From: Streptomyces pinistramenti
GTDB taxonomy: Bacteria > Actinomycetota > Actinomycetes > Streptomycetales > Streptomycetaceae
Assembly: GCF_020564935.1 (NCBI RefSeq)
Contig: NZ_JAJCXB010000028.1
Location: forward strand, 22,341-86,340
Length of the DNA: 64,000 nucleotides
Reading direction: 5' to 3'
The position numbers and the translations under genes are program-made. Numbering within the stretch: position 1 is the first letter of the stretch; each line of letters starts with the position of its first letter. Positions 17,990 through 26,696 of this stretch are shown here, in pieces. The notes under the pieces are model-generated. The model worked only from the letters and a program-made list of their open reading frames with translations. It had not been told where the DNA came from and did no database searches.

Positions 17990-19270
17990 GTGCTGCGCAC
18001 CGCATCGACCGTGGACGTCGTCATCGTGGGGGCCGGTCCTTCCGGACTGGCCGCCGCCCGCCATCTGACCGCCGCCGGGCTCTCCGTCACCGTGCTGGAG
18101 GCCGCTTCGCGGATCGGCGGCAGGTCCGCAACCGACGACCTCGACGGATTCCGGCTCGACCACGGCGGCCGACCGCTGATCGCGACACCGGGACTGCTCA
18201 GGACACCCGGTCTGGAGGGCCTGGCGCTCTGCCGGTTCGCTCCGTGGCTCGGCCTGCACAACGGCCGGCGGACGCAGCGCGTCAGCGCCCTCCGAAGCAC
18301 AAGGGGCGCACTCGCGGCAGCGCGCGCCCTGTCACGCGCCGACCGTCACCAGGACCGCGCCCCGGACCGGCACGTCGACCGCACGGTGCCGGACCGGCCG
18401 GTGGCCGACGCCCTGGCGAGCCGCCCGGTCTTCCCGCCGCGCGCCCACGACCCGTTCCTGCGTCCGCTGTTGGGCGCGTTGCTCGGCGACCCGCGGCTGA
18501 GCGGCTCCAGCCGCGGCGCGCTGCCGGCACTGCGGGCGTTCGCCGAGGGGCGGCTGTGCCTGCCGGCCGGCGGCGCAGCCGCCCTCCCCGACGCGCTCGC
18601 CGCGGGCCTGCCGCCCGGCACGGTCCGCACGTCCGTCCGCGTCACTTCCGTCTCCACCACCACGGTCACCACGGCGGAGCACGGCCCGGTCCCCTGCCGT
18701 GCGGTGCTGGTGGCGACCGGGGCGCGGGAGGCGGCCGGGCTGCTGCCGGGGCTGCGGCTGCCGCCGTTCCACCCGGCGGCCGTGCTGCACCACACCGCGT
18801 CCGCGGGCCACGCCCCGCGCCCCGCGGCCCCGCGCGAGACGCCGCTGATCCTGACCACGGAGGGCCCCGTCGCCTGGAGTTACGCGGCCGGCGCCGTCGA
18901 TCCGTCGCGTGCGCCCGCCGGCCGCAGCCTGATCACGACGGTGGTGCTGGGCGCCGCCGCCGCACTCCCGGCGACCGTGCTGGACAAGACGGTGAGGCCC
19001 CAGCTGGCGCGGGTGCACGGCACCGGCACCGACGAGTGGCAGCTGCTGACGGCCCGTCATGACCCGTACGCCGTGCCCGCGATGCCCGCGCCGCACGATA
19101 CGGAACGGCCGGTGCGGGTACTGGCCGGGCTCTACGTGTGCGGCGACCACCGTGACATCAGCACGCTCCAGGGCGCCCTGCACTCGGGCCGCCGCGCCGC
19201 CCGCGCGCTGCTCCAGGACTTCGACCTGCCCGCCCTCGTCGAACCTGCCACGCTGCGCACCGCGGCCTGA
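17990..19270 (+). CDS. FAD-dependent NAD(P)-binding oxidoreductase
   Basis: This flavoprotein of 426 residues belongs to the amine-oxidase/phytoene-desaturase-like group. The ADP-binding motif VDVVIVGAGPSGLAAARHL lies at 5-23 and RIGGRSATDD near 40. The C-terminal FAD site (VCGDHRDISTLQGALHSGRRAA) lies near 375-400. GTG 17990 is chosen because GGAGGG is 3 bases upstream and the FAD motif then lies at the N-terminus. The frame extends 51 codons further with no similarity. The spacing is short, so the true start is not certain. The substrate is unknown. It is convergent with the NsdA-like regulator and shares a terminator with it. Confidence 0.8.
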   Translation: MLRTASTVDVVIVGAGPSGLAAARHLTAAGLSVTVLEAASRIGGRSATDDLDGFRLDHGGRPLIATPGLLRTPGLEGLALCRFAPWLGLHNGRRTQRVSALRSTRGALAAARALSRADRHQDRAPDRHVDRTVPDRPVADALASRPVFPPRAHDPFLRPLLGALLGDPRLSGSSRGALPALRAFAEGRLCLPAGGAAALPDALAAGLPPGTVRTSVRVTSVSTTTVTTAEHGPVPCRAVLVATGAREAAGLLPGLRLPPFHPAAVLHHTASAGHAPRPAAPRETPLILTTEGPVAWSYAAGAVDPSRAPAGRSLITTVVLGAAAALPATVLDKTVRPQLARVHGTGTDEWQLLTARHDPYAVPAMPAPHDTERPVRVLAGLYVCGDHRDISTLQGALHSGRRAARALLQDFDLPALVEPATLRTAA

Positions 19271-19276
19271 CACCGG

Positions 19277-19307
19277 CCGGGGCCGCCCGCACGCGGCGCG
19301 GCCCCGG
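19277..19307. terminator. Bidirectional terminator between convergent genes
   Basis: A 10-bp perfect stem (CCGGGGCCGC and its complement) with an 11-base loop sits in the 46-bp gap between two convergent genes, and can serve both. Confidence 0.7.
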
Positions 19308-19316
19308 GGTGCGCCC

Positions 19317-20771
19317 TCACCCCAGGGCCGCCACCCGGTCGCGGTAGCCCCGTACCGCGGCGGCGTCGCGGTACGGCTCCAGCCGGCGCTCGAAATCCCT
19401 GACGTATTCGTGGGCCCGCACCGACCGCATCTCGGATGCCTGGTGGGCGGCTTCGGCGCCGAGGATGCACGCCTGGTCCAGTTCGCCGAGGCCCAGCCGC
19501 GCGGTCGCCAGCACCACCCGGCAGAACAGCCGGCTGCGGGCGAAGCCGGCCGCCCGCAGCTGGAGGGAGCGCTCGGCGTGCTGGGAGGCGGCGCGGTACT
19601 GCTGGAGATCGCGGTGGCAGTGCGCCAGCTCGTCGGCCAGCTGCGCCTCGTCGAAGAACCGGGCCCAGTACGGCGTCTCGTCGCCCGGCCGCGCGCTCTC
19701 CAGGGCCCGCTCCGCGCGGGCCAGCGCCGCCGTGCAGGCGCGCACCTCGGCCAGGACGCCGTGGCCGCGCGCCTCCGCCGCGTGCAGCAGCGCCTGGACC
19801 ACCGGCGGCGCGCTGCTGCCGACCCCCTGCTGGGCCACCCGCGCCAGCTGCACCGCCTCCCTGCCGTGCCCCAGGTAGACGGCCTGCCGGCTCATCGTGA
19901 CCAGAACGTAGGAGCCGTACGCGCGGTCACCGGCCGCCTGCGTCAGCCGCAGCGCCTGCACGAAGTACCGCTGCGCCAGGCCGTGCGCGGCGATGTCGTA
20001 CGAGGTCCAGCCGGCCAGCCGGGTCAGGTCGGCGGCCGCGGCGAACAGCCTGCGGCCGGCCGCCTCGCCGTAGCTCCCGCGCAGCATCGGCTCCGCCTCG
20101 TGCTCCAGGTAGCGCACCAGGGCCTGCCGGGCGTGGCCGCCGCCGTAGGCGTGGTCCAGGGCCCGGAAGAGGTCGCCGACCGAGCGCAGCGCGGCGATGT
20201 CACCCGCCGTCACCTTGGCGCCGTGGCCCCGGTCGAGAGGGTCGGTACGGCGCTGGCGCGGCACCGCGATCCGGCCCTGGAGCGGCACCCGGCCAAGGCC
20301 GTCGGCGCCGGCCTCGCCGCGGGCGACCCGCTCGTCGGCGCGGCCGATGAGCCAGTCCCGGCTGGGCACCACCAGGCCCGCGGGGGTGAAGGCGATCTTG
20401 CGCAGCTCGGCGTGGCTGCCGGAATCCTTGCGCCACAGGCCGCTGACGATGTCCACGGCCTCAGCGGGTGTCGCCGCGAATTCCAGCCCGGCGTACACGG
20501 GTGCGCAGGCGTCCAGGCCGAGGTCCTGGGTGGAGAGGCGGCGGCCGAGCCGCCGGGTGAACACCTCGGCGATCAGCGCGGGGGTGGTGCCCCGCGGCTG
20601 CTGGCCGCGCAGCCAGCGGGTGACCGAGGTCTTGTCGTAGCGCAGGTCGAGGCCGTGTTCGATGCCGAGCTGATCGATGCGTCTGGCGAGTCCGGCGTTG
20701 GAGAACCCCGCCTCGGCGATGAGCGCGGCGAGCCGGCGGTTGGGCGTGCGGTGCGGGGGTCGTTCCGTCAT
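19317..20771 (-). CDS. NsdA/NsdB-like HTH-TPR regulatory protein
   Basis: This 484-residue cytosolic protein follows the pattern of Streptomyces sporulation and antibiotic regulators related to NsdA. The N-terminal part (about 8-75: RRLAALIAEAGFSNAGLARRI, then YDKTSVTRWLRGQQPRG) looks like an atypical helix-turn-helix. VSGLWRKDSG and VVPSRDWLIGR follow near 110-150, then helical TPR-like repeats from about 200 to 470. NsdA and NsdB repress development and antibiotic production in S. coelicolor, but several paralogues exist, so no symbol is given. The start is ATG 20771; the alternative GTG-type starts upstream lack similarity. Confidence 0.8.
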   Translation of the reverse strand: MTERPPHRTPNRRLAALIAEAGFSNAGLARRIDQLGIEHGLDLRYDKTSVTRWLRGQQPRGTTPALIAEVFTRRLGRRLSTQDLGLDACAPVYAGLEFAATPAEAVDIVSGLWRKDSGSHAELRKIAFTPAGLVVPSRDWLIGRADERVARGEAGADGLGRVPLQGRIAVPRQRRTDPLDRGHGAKVTAGDIAALRSVGDLFRALDHAYGGGHARQALVRYLEHEAEPMLRGSYGEAAGRRLFAAAADLTRLAGWTSYDIAAHGLAQRYFVQALRLTQAAGDRAYGSYVLVTMSRQAVYLGHGREAVQLARVAQQGVGSSAPPVVQALLHAAEARGHGVLAEVRACTAALARAERALESARPGDETPYWARFFDEAQLADELAHCHRDLQQYRAASQHAERSLQLRAAGFARSRLFCRVVLATARLGLGELDQACILGAEAAHQASEMRSVRAHEYVRDFERRLEPYRDAAAVRGYRDRVAALG

Positions 20772-21160
20772 CAGCTTTACCGGTCTCCTGCCTTTCGGGC
20801 CGGGCCGCCGGGCCCGGCTGACCCTGTCCGGCACACGCACTCGCCCTTGTGGAACGGCGTGAATGTAACGGCCTTCGGCCCCTTTCTCGCCGCTTGCGTC
20901 CCGTGTTCATCCGATCGTGTGAGCAGGGCGCATGCGCTCCACACTGCGGCGCGCGCCGGCTGCGCCCCCGGCCGGCAAAGCCCCGCTCACCGGCCCCGGA
21001 GCACCACTCCCCCGGGCCCTCGGCCGGCCGCTCCCGCCGCCGCCCGCCCCGGCCCCCGGCCGCCTGCGGCCGCCGCGGAGGGCGGCCGTACAGTGGCATG
21101 GGCGCGAAGTGGCATCAAATGTGGCAACGCACTGCAACAGAGGTTCGAAGAGGAGCTGCC
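20772..21160. other. 389-base divergent intergenic region before lipB
   Basis: This region holds the promoters of the leftward NsdA-like gene and of lipB. A TACAGT hexamer at 21089-21094 could be the lipB -10, but no matching -35 is evident. No coding frame is supported. Confidence 0.4.
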
Positions 21161-21976
21161 GTGACTGCGATCTCTCGGGGGGAGACCCCCGCACCCGAGG
21201 GGCTGCGCTTTGTGCATCTGGGCTTCGGCGACGACGCCGTCGACTACACGTCGGCCTGGCAGGAACAGCGCCGGGTGCACGCCGCCCGGTTCGCCGACGA
21301 AATACCCGACACCTGCCTGCTGCTGGAACACCCGCCCGTATACACCGCGGGCCGCCGCACGTCCGACGACGAGCGTCCCCTGGACGGCACCCCGGTCATC
21401 GACGTGGACCGCGGCGGGAAGATCACCTGGCACGGCCCCGGCCAGCTGGTGGGCTACCCCATCCAGAAGCTGCCGCGCCCGGTCGACGTCGTCGCGCACG
21501 TCCGCCGCCTGGAGGACGCCCTGATCCGGGTCTGCGCCGACTTCGGCGTCGAGGGCACCCGCGTCGAGGGGCGCAGCGGCGTGTGGGTGCTCGGCGACCC
21601 GGTCGAGGAGCGCGCCGCCCTGGGCGGCCTGAACCTGGACTTCGACCCGCGGGTGGCGGACGAGCTGTTCGACCCGCGGCTCAACGGACCCGAGTACGCG
21701 CCGTCCAACGCCGGCCAGCGCCGCGAGGACCGCAAGCTCGCCGCGATCGGCATCCGCGTCGCCAAGGGCGTCACGATGCACGGCTTCGCGCTGAACGTGA
21801 ACCCGGACAACACCTCGTTCGACAAGATCGTGCCGTGCGGCATCCGGGACGCCGGGGTGGCCTCGCTCTCCGGTGAGCTGGGCCGCGAGGTCACCATCGC
21901 CGAGGCGCTGCCCGTCGTCGAGAAGCACCTGCGGGACGTCCTGGAGGGCGCCGAGCTGCTCCCCCGCGCGGTCTGA
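21161..21976 (+). CDS. lipB: Octanoyltransferase LipB
   Basis: LipB transfers octanoate from acyl carrier protein to lipoyl domains, the first step of endogenous lipoate synthesis. The 271-residue protein has the signature RGGKITWHGPGQLVGYPI near residue 85. The catalytic pair is Lys in RKLAAIGIRVAKGVTMHGFALNVN and Cys in IVPCGI near 225. GTG 21161 is used because AGGAGC lies 4 bases ahead, and the frame upstream of it is unconserved. lipA follows after 127 bp. The acceptors include the E2 protein encoded in this window. Confidence 0.95.
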   Translation: MTAISRGETPAPEGLRFVHLGFGDDAVDYTSAWQEQRRVHAARFADEIPDTCLLLEHPPVYTAGRRTSDDERPLDGTPVIDVDRGGKITWHGPGQLVGYPIQKLPRPVDVVAHVRRLEDALIRVCADFGVEGTRVEGRSGVWVLGDPVEERAALGGLNLDFDPRVADELFDPRLNGPEYAPSNAGQRREDRKLAAIGIRVAKGVTMHGFALNVNPDNTSFDKIVPCGIRDAGVASLSGELGREVTIAEALPVVEKHLRDVLEGAELLPRAV

Positions 21977-22103
21977 CCCCGGCCGTCAGGAATGCCGGCT
22001 TCGTATACGGGGTTGGCGAGCACGTAAGGACGTGCGAATTACCGGGCGTACCCTGGTGTACGCCGCTGAATCGAATGCCGCGATAGCAGAAAGGGGCGCC
22101 GAC

Positions 22104-23054
22104 GTGTCCGCTGTCGCACCCGACGGACGCAAGATGCTGCGCCTGGAGGTCCGGAACAGCCAGACCCCCATCGAGCGCAAGCCCGAGTGGATCAAGACCC
22201 GGGCGAAGATGGGCCCCGAGTACAACCATCTGCAGGGCCTGGTCAAGAGCGAGGGCCTGCACACGGTCTGCCAGGAGGCGGGCTGTCCCAACATCTTCGA
22301 GTGCTGGGAGGACCGCGAGGCGACGTTCCTCATCGGCGGCGACCAGTGCACCAGGCGCTGCGACTTCTGCCAGATCGACACCGGCAAGCCGCAGGAGCTC
22401 GACCGCGACGAGCCCCGCCGGGTCGCCGAGTCCGTCGAGACGATGGGCCTGCGGTACGCCACGATCACCGGCGTCGCCCGTGACGACCTGGAGGACGGCG
22501 GCGCCTGGCTCTACGCCGAGACGGTCCGCCAGATCCACGCCGCGATGCCCGACACCGGCGTCGAGCTGCTGATCCCCGACTTCAACGCGGTGCCCGAGCA
22601 GCTCGCCGAGGTCTTCTCCTCGCGCCCCGAGGTGCTCGCCCACAACGTCGAGACCGTGCCGCGGATCTTCAAGCGGATCCGTCCCGGCTTCCGTTACGAG
22701 CGCTCCCTTGAGGTCATCTCCAAGTCCCGCGAGGCCGGCCTGGTGACCAAGTCGAACCTCATCCTGGGCATGGGCGAGACCCGCGAGGAGATCAGCCAGG
22801 CCCTCCAGGATCTGCACGACGCGGGCTGCGAGCTGATCACGATCACCCAGTACCTGCGCCCCTCCGTGCGGCACCACCCGATCGAGCGCTGGGTGAAGCC
22901 CGCCGAGTTCGTGGAGCTGAAGGAGGAGGCCGACGAGATCGGCTACGCCGGTGTGATGTCCGGGCCGCTGGTCCGCTCCTCCTACCGTGCGGGACGCCTC
23001 TACCAGCAGGCGATCGAACGGCGCGAGGTCGAGGCGTCCACTCAGGCGGTCTGA
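22104..23054 (+). CDS. lipA: Lipoyl synthase LipA
   Basis: This radical-SAM enzyme inserts two sulfurs into octanoyl-lipoyl domains. It is 316 residues long. The auxiliary cluster Cys set is CQEAGCPNIFEC (near 55-66), and the radical-SAM cluster is CTRRCDFCQ (near 80-90). The C-terminal RSSYRAG tail, whose Ser ligates the auxiliary cluster, is present. GTG 22104 is preceded by AAAGGGG. The frame extends 77 codons further upstream through the lipB 3' end, but without conservation. The lipB-lipA order is the normal Streptomyces arrangement. Confidence 0.95.
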   Translation: MSAVAPDGRKMLRLEVRNSQTPIERKPEWIKTRAKMGPEYNHLQGLVKSEGLHTVCQEAGCPNIFECWEDREATFLIGGDQCTRRCDFCQIDTGKPQELDRDEPRRVAESVETMGLRYATITGVARDDLEDGGAWLYAETVRQIHAAMPDTGVELLIPDFNAVPEQLAEVFSSRPEVLAHNVETVPRIFKRIRPGFRYERSLEVISKSREAGLVTKSNLILGMGETREEISQALQDLHDAGCELITITQYLRPSVRHHPIERWVKPAEFVELKEEADEIGYAGVMSGPLVRSSYRAGRLYQQAIERREVEASTQAV

Positions 23055-23100
23055 GCCGCTCGGCGCGCCAATGTGTGAAACCTGGCACATGCTGGGAGGA

Positions 23101-23141
23101 CGCGGCCCGCACTCCCCCAGGCAGGGGGCGCGCGGGCCGCG
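23101..23141. terminator. Terminator after lipA
   Basis: A two-tier hairpin has an outer 10-bp stem (CGCGGCCCGC with its complement) and an inner CCCCC/GGGGG stem, 46 bp after the lipA stop. Confidence 0.7.
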
Positions 23142-23271
23142 TCAACATTTCGTCGTGTTTGACCGGCAGGTCACCCGTTGGAAACACCCTTCGGTGACGA
23201 TGGAGGCACGCCCCGCGTCCGGACCTACCGCTCCCGCACCCCAGCCGCACTCCCGAGGGAGATCCATCACC

Positions 23272-23487
23272 ATGCAGGCCGCGCCGCTCCGCGCCACCGC
23301 CCACACCGTCCCTTCCGTCACCGGAGCGCTCCGTGCCGTCGAGGCACTGCTGCTCGGCGGCGGACAGCGCACCGCCCGCCGGAATGCCTGGACATCCGTC
23401 CTGGAGGACCGCCGCCGGGCCAGCGACCGGCAGGAAGCCCAGCACGTACTGGAGGCCGCGGCAACCCGTCGCCCGCAGGCCACGTAA
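23272..23487 (+). CDS. Small conserved hypothetical protein downstream of lipA
   Basis: This 71-residue protein has no membrane segment and an Arg/Ala-rich C-terminal half (RRRASDRQEAQHVLEAAATRR). A strong ribosome binding site (GAGGGAGA) precedes the ATG. A small gene sits in the same place, between lipA and the DUF4191 gene, in other streptomycetes, which supports it as real. No function is known. It ends 10 bp before the DUF4191 start, so the two are probably co-transcribed. Confidence 0.7.
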   Translation: MQAAPLRATAHTVPSVTGALRAVEALLLGGGQRTARRNAWTSVLEDRRRASDRQEAQHVLEAAATRRPQAT

Positions 23488-23497
23488 ACTTCCTTGT

Positions 23498-24208
23498 ATG
23501 GCGAGGAAGGCAAACTCAGACGGCGCTGCCGGCGCCGGCAACCCCGGGCGACTGAAGCAGATCGTCCAGACCTACAAGATGACCCGTCGGGTCGACTCCA
23601 AGGTCGGTCTTGTCGTCGCTGGCGTGGGCATCGTCGTATTCGGCGTACTCCTTGCCATCGGCTTCGCGATCGGCCACCCCGTGTACGCGGGCATCCTGGG
23701 CTTCGTGCTGGCCTTCCTCGCGATGGCGATCGTCTTCGGACGCCGCGCCGAGCGGGCTGCCTTCGGGCAGATGGAGGGCCAGCCGGGTGCGGCGGCCGCC
23801 GTGCTGGAGAACGTCGGCCGCGGCTGGACGGTCACCCCCGCGGTGGCGATGAACCGCAGTCAGGATGTCGTCCACCGGGCGGTCGGCAAGGCCGGCATCG
23901 TCCTGGTCGGCGAGGGCAATCCGAACCGGCTGCGCGGTCTGCTGGCCGCGGAGAAGAAGCGGATGGCACGCACCGTCGCCGACGCCCCCGTCCACGACAT
24001 CGTGGTGGGCGACGGCGAGGGCCAGGTGCCGCTGAAGAAGGTCCGTACGACGCTCCTGAAGCTGCCGCGGGTACTGCCCGGCGCCCAGGTGACGGCCGTG
24101 AACGACCGGCTGCGCGCGCTCGGCGACCTGATGAGCAACATGCCGGTGCCGAAGGGCCCGATGCCCAAGGGCATGCGGATGCCCAAGGGCGGCGGCAAGA
24201 TGCGCTGA
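23498..24208 (+). CDS. DUF4191 family integral membrane protein
   Basis: This 236-residue protein has a basic N-terminal region (MARKANSDG, then LKQIVQTYKMTRR), two transmembrane helices (about 35-57 and 62-82) and a cytoplasmic domain (about 90-215). Its C-terminal tail of about 20 residues has KGP/KGM/KGG repeats and is rich in Met, Pro and Lys. The layout matches the actinobacterial DUF4191 family encoded between lipA and glnA. The role is unknown. ATG 23498 starts the protein where the conserved MARK begins. Confidence 0.85.
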   Translation: MARKANSDGAAGAGNPGRLKQIVQTYKMTRRVDSKVGLVVAGVGIVVFGVLLAIGFAIGHPVYAGILGFVLAFLAMAIVFGRRAERAAFGQMEGQPGAAAAVLENVGRGWTVTPAVAMNRSQDVVHRAVGKAGIVLVGEGNPNRLRGLLAAEKKRMARTVADAPVHDIVVGDGEGQVPLKKVRTTLLKLPRVLPGAQVTAVNDRLRALGDLMSNMPVPKGPMPKGMRMPKGGGKMR

Positions 24209-24244
24209 CCGGTCGGGCCGCCCGACGCGCCCCGACCGACCACA

Positions 24245-24276
24245 ACGCCCCGGAGCCACGGCTCCGGGGCGTTTTC
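24245..24276 (+). terminator. Rho-independent terminator after the DUF4191 gene
   Basis: A 12-13-bp stem (ACGCCCCGGAGCC and its complement) is followed by TTTT, a classical intrinsic terminator. It lies 36 bp after the stop and faces the convergent RDD gene. Confidence 0.85.
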
Positions 24277-24388
24277 GTTTCCGCCAACTCCGCTGTTTCC
24301 ACTGACCACCGGCTGCCCGGGACCACCGGTTTCCCGGCCGATCCCGCGGATCGGATCCGTACGGGGATCGGCTCCGTACCTGCACCGG

Positions 24389-24856
24389 TCAGATCCGTAC
24401 CTGCACCGCCCGCGCGAGCCGGTCGTGCAGACCGCGCCCGTCGCGGTCCCAGATGACGGCGGGGATGACGACGACGAGCAGGACGGTGCGCAGCACCACC
24501 CGCGGCAGCGAGAGCCGTCCGCCGCCCTCGGCCTGCACCCGCAGGCCGAGCAGCCGCTTGCCCGGCGTGCAGCCGATGGTGCCGACGGTCAGCGCGCTCA
24601 GCACGGCGAAGACCACCAGCGCCCAGTTGCTCGCCGACTGCGCCCGGCCACCGCTGAGCAGGCCGTACGCGATGATCATGCACAGCGCCCAGTCGATGAA
24701 GAGGGCGGCGAAGCGGCGGCCGGGCCGGGCGATCGAGCCGGGGCCCTCCGCCGGCAGCCCCAGCTGCGCTCCGCGGTGGCCGAACTCGACGCCCATGTCC
24801 TCGGCGGCCGCGCGGGGCCCGGAGATCCACGATCCGATTGCTTGCCTGTTGTCCAC
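24389..24856 (-). CDS. RDD family membrane protein
   Basis: This 155-residue protein has a short cytoplasmic N-terminus and the RDD domain: RFAALFIDWALCMIIAYGLL (Arg and Asp of the family name, helix 1), a second helix near 90-108, TIGCTPGKRLLGLRV, a third helix, and WDRDGRGLHDRLA at the C-terminus. RDD proteins are thought to be transporters or membrane accessory factors; the substrate is unknown. GTG 24856 gives the usual family length, while the frame extends further only as unconserved sequence. It is divergent from glnA. Confidence 0.85.
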   Translation of the reverse strand: MDNRQAIGSWISGPRAAAEDMGVEFGHRGAQLGLPAEGPGSIARPGRRFAALFIDWALCMIIAYGLLSGGRAQSASNWALVVFAVLSALTVGTIGCTPGKRLLGLRVQAEGGGRLSLPRVVLRTVLLVVVIPAVIWDRDGRGLHDRLARAVQVRI

Positions 24857-24967
24857 CCGTCCACGGTACTGCGACCGCATACGTTCGATTCCCCGCGGGG
24901 CCGCCCGGACCGCCGGAAAACGGCTGTCACCAGGGCACACCAGAAGGTGCGGAGGACAGCGCGGCGG

Positions 24968-25005
24968 TTAACCTCGGCGAAACAAATGGGTCATGCTTGA
25001 GAAAT
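24968..25005. promoter_or_regulatory. Pair of GlnR boxes upstream of glnA
   Basis: Two copies of the gTnAc-n6-GaAAc consensus are present: TTAAC-6-GAAAC at 24968-24983 and GTCAT-6-GAAAT at 24990-25005. They begin exactly 22 bp (two helical turns) apart, the arrangement of the a-site/b-site pair bound by GlnR in actinobacteria. They lie about 100 bp before the glnA start, so nitrogen-dependent activation of glnA by GlnR is expected. Confidence 0.85.
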
Positions 25006-25106
25006 CACGCCTGCCTATGGTCGGGCAAGCGCGCCACCGCACATGGTCGCGCTCCGCGCAGCAACCCCGCGTCCGCCGACCGGTGACCGGGCTAGGAGGA
25101 GTTGGG

Positions 25107-26516
25107 ATGTTCGAGAACGCCGACGACGTAAAGAAGTACATCGCGGACGAGGACGTCAAGTTCATCGACGTCCGGTTCTGCGACCTGCCCGGTGTGATGC
25201 AGCACTTCACGATCCCGGCGAAGGCGTTCGACCCGACCGAGGAGCTGGCCTTCGACGGCTCCTCGATCCGCGGCTTCCAGGCGATCCACGAGTCCGACAT
25301 GTCGCTCCGCGCCGACCTGTCGACGGCCCGTGTCGACCCCTTCCGCCGCGACAAGACCGTCAACATCAACTTCTTCATCCACGACCCGATCACCGGCGAG
25401 CAGTACAGCCGCGACCCGCGCAACATCGCCAAGAAGGCCGAGGCGTACCTCGCCTCCACCGGCATCGCCGACACCGCGTACTTCGGCCCCGAGGCCGAGT
25501 TCTACGTCTTCGACTCCGTGCGCTTCGAGACGTCGGCGAACCAGTCCTTCTACCACATCGACTCCGAGGCCGGCGCCTGGAACACCGGCTCGGAGGAGAA
25601 CAACCGCGGCTACAAGGTCCGTTACAAGGGCGGCTACTTCCCGGCCCCGCCGGTCGACCACTTCGCCGACCTGCGCGCCGAGATCTCCCTGGAGCTGGAG
25701 GCGGCCGGCCTTGAGGTCGAGCGCCAGCACCACGAGGTGGGCACGGCCGGCCAGGCCGAGATCAACTACAAGTTCAACACGCTGCTCGCCGCCGCCGACG
25801 ACCTGATGCTCTTCAAGTACATCGTGAAGAACGTCGCCTGGCGCAACGGCAAGACCGCGACCTTCATGCCCAAGCCGATCTTCGGCGACAACGGCTCCGG
25901 CATGCACGTCCACCAGTCGCTGTGGCAGGGCGGCAACCCGCTCTTCTACGACGAGCAGGGCTACGCGGGCCTCTCGGACACCGCCCGCTACTACATCGGC
26001 GGCATCCTCAAGCACGCCCCGTCGCTGCTGGCCTTCACCAACCCGACGGTGAACTCCTACCACCGCCTGGTCCCCGGCTTCGAGGCCCCGGTCAACATGG
26101 TCTACTCGCAGCGCAACCGCTCGGCGGCCATGCGCATCCCGATCACGGGCTCCAACCCGAAGGCCAAGCGCGTCGAGTTCCGCGCCCCCGACCCGTCCTC
26201 GAACCCCTACCTGGCGTTCTCCGCGCTCCTCCTGGCGGGCCTGGACGGCGTCAAGAACAAGATCGAGCCGGCCGAGCCGATCGACAAGGACCTCTACGAG
26301 CTGGCCCCCGAGGAGCACGCCAACGTCGCCCAGGTCCCGACCTCCCTCCCGGCCGTCCTGGACGCCCTCGAAGCCGACAACGAGTACCTCCAGCAGGGCG
26401 GCGTCTTCACGTCCGACCTGATCGAGACCTGGATCGACTACAAGCGCACCAACGAAATCGCCCCGATCCAGCTGCGCCCGCACCCGCACGAGTTCGAGCT
26501 TTACTTCGATCTGTAA
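25107..26516 (+). CDS. glnA: Glutamine synthetase, type I
   Basis: GlnA makes glutamine from glutamate, ammonia and ATP as a cytosolic dodecamer. The 469-residue length is exact for GSI-beta. Motifs include FDGSSIRGF (near 48), the metal-binding PEAEFYVFD (near 131), the ATP-binding region KPIFGDNGSGMHVHQS (near 255) and NRSAAMRIP. The adenylylation site KDLYELAPEEHANV near 395 keeps the Tyr modified by GlnE. AGGAGGA precedes the ATG by 6 bases. Control is by GlnR boxes upstream and, by family knowledge, adenylylation. Confidence 0.98.
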   Translation: MFENADDVKKYIADEDVKFIDVRFCDLPGVMQHFTIPAKAFDPTEELAFDGSSIRGFQAIHESDMSLRADLSTARVDPFRRDKTVNINFFIHDPITGEQYSRDPRNIAKKAEAYLASTGIADTAYFGPEAEFYVFDSVRFETSANQSFYHIDSEAGAWNTGSEENNRGYKVRYKGGYFPAPPVDHFADLRAEISLELEAAGLEVERQHHEVGTAGQAEINYKFNTLLAAADDLMLFKYIVKNVAWRNGKTATFMPKPIFGDNGSGMHVHQSLWQGGNPLFYDEQGYAGLSDTARYYIGGILKHAPSLLAFTNPTVNSYHRLVPGFEAPVNMVYSQRNRSAAMRIPITGSNPKAKRVEFRAPDPSSNPYLAFSALLLAGLDGVKNKIEPAEPIDKDLYELAPEEHANVAQVPTSLPAVLDALEADNEYLQQGGVFTSDLIETWIDYKRTNEIAPIQLRPHPHEFELYFDL

Positions 26517-26551
26517 AGCGCGGGGGACCTGGTCATCGGCCCCCGAGATGT

Positions 26552-26597
26552 GCTGTGAACTGGGAAAACGATGCTCAGTCGTTTCCCAGTTCACAGC
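26552..26597. terminator. Long near-perfect inverted repeat after glnA
   Basis: The arms are GCTGTGAACTGGGAAAACGA and its 19-base complement (one bulged A), with a 7-base loop, 35 bp after the glnA stop. It is less GC-rich than typical local terminators and is the first of three hairpins in a row. Terminator function is likely, but its composition also fits a protein-binding or recombination site. Confidence 0.65.
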
Positions 26598-26603
26598 TGC
26601 TTT

Positions 26604-26637
26604 CCCGGGTCTTGCCGACTTCTCGGCGAGACCCGGG
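26604..26637. terminator. Second hairpin between convergent genes
   Basis: A 15-bp stem (CCCGGGTCTTGCCGA against its complement, with one G-T pair) closes a 4-base CTTC loop. It is bidirectional by symmetry. Confidence 0.75.
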
Positions 26638-26643
26638 TTCCGT

Positions 26644-26682
26644 GCGAAGGCTGCCACCCCACTCCGGGGCGGCAGCCTTCGC
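26644..26682. terminator. Third hairpin, end of the leftward HTH gene
   Basis: A 12-bp stem (GCGAAGGCTGCC and its complement), one mismatch, four further C-G pairs and a 5-base loop lie 14 bp after the stop of the convergent gene at 26697. This is probably that gene's terminator. Confidence 0.75.
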
Positions 26683-26696
26683 CGTAGCGAGCGAAG

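Noticed and set aside
21142..21152. A tRNA T-loop-like GGTTCGAAG
   Set aside because: No acceptor or anticodon stems can be drawn around it; it overlaps the lipB ribosome binding site.
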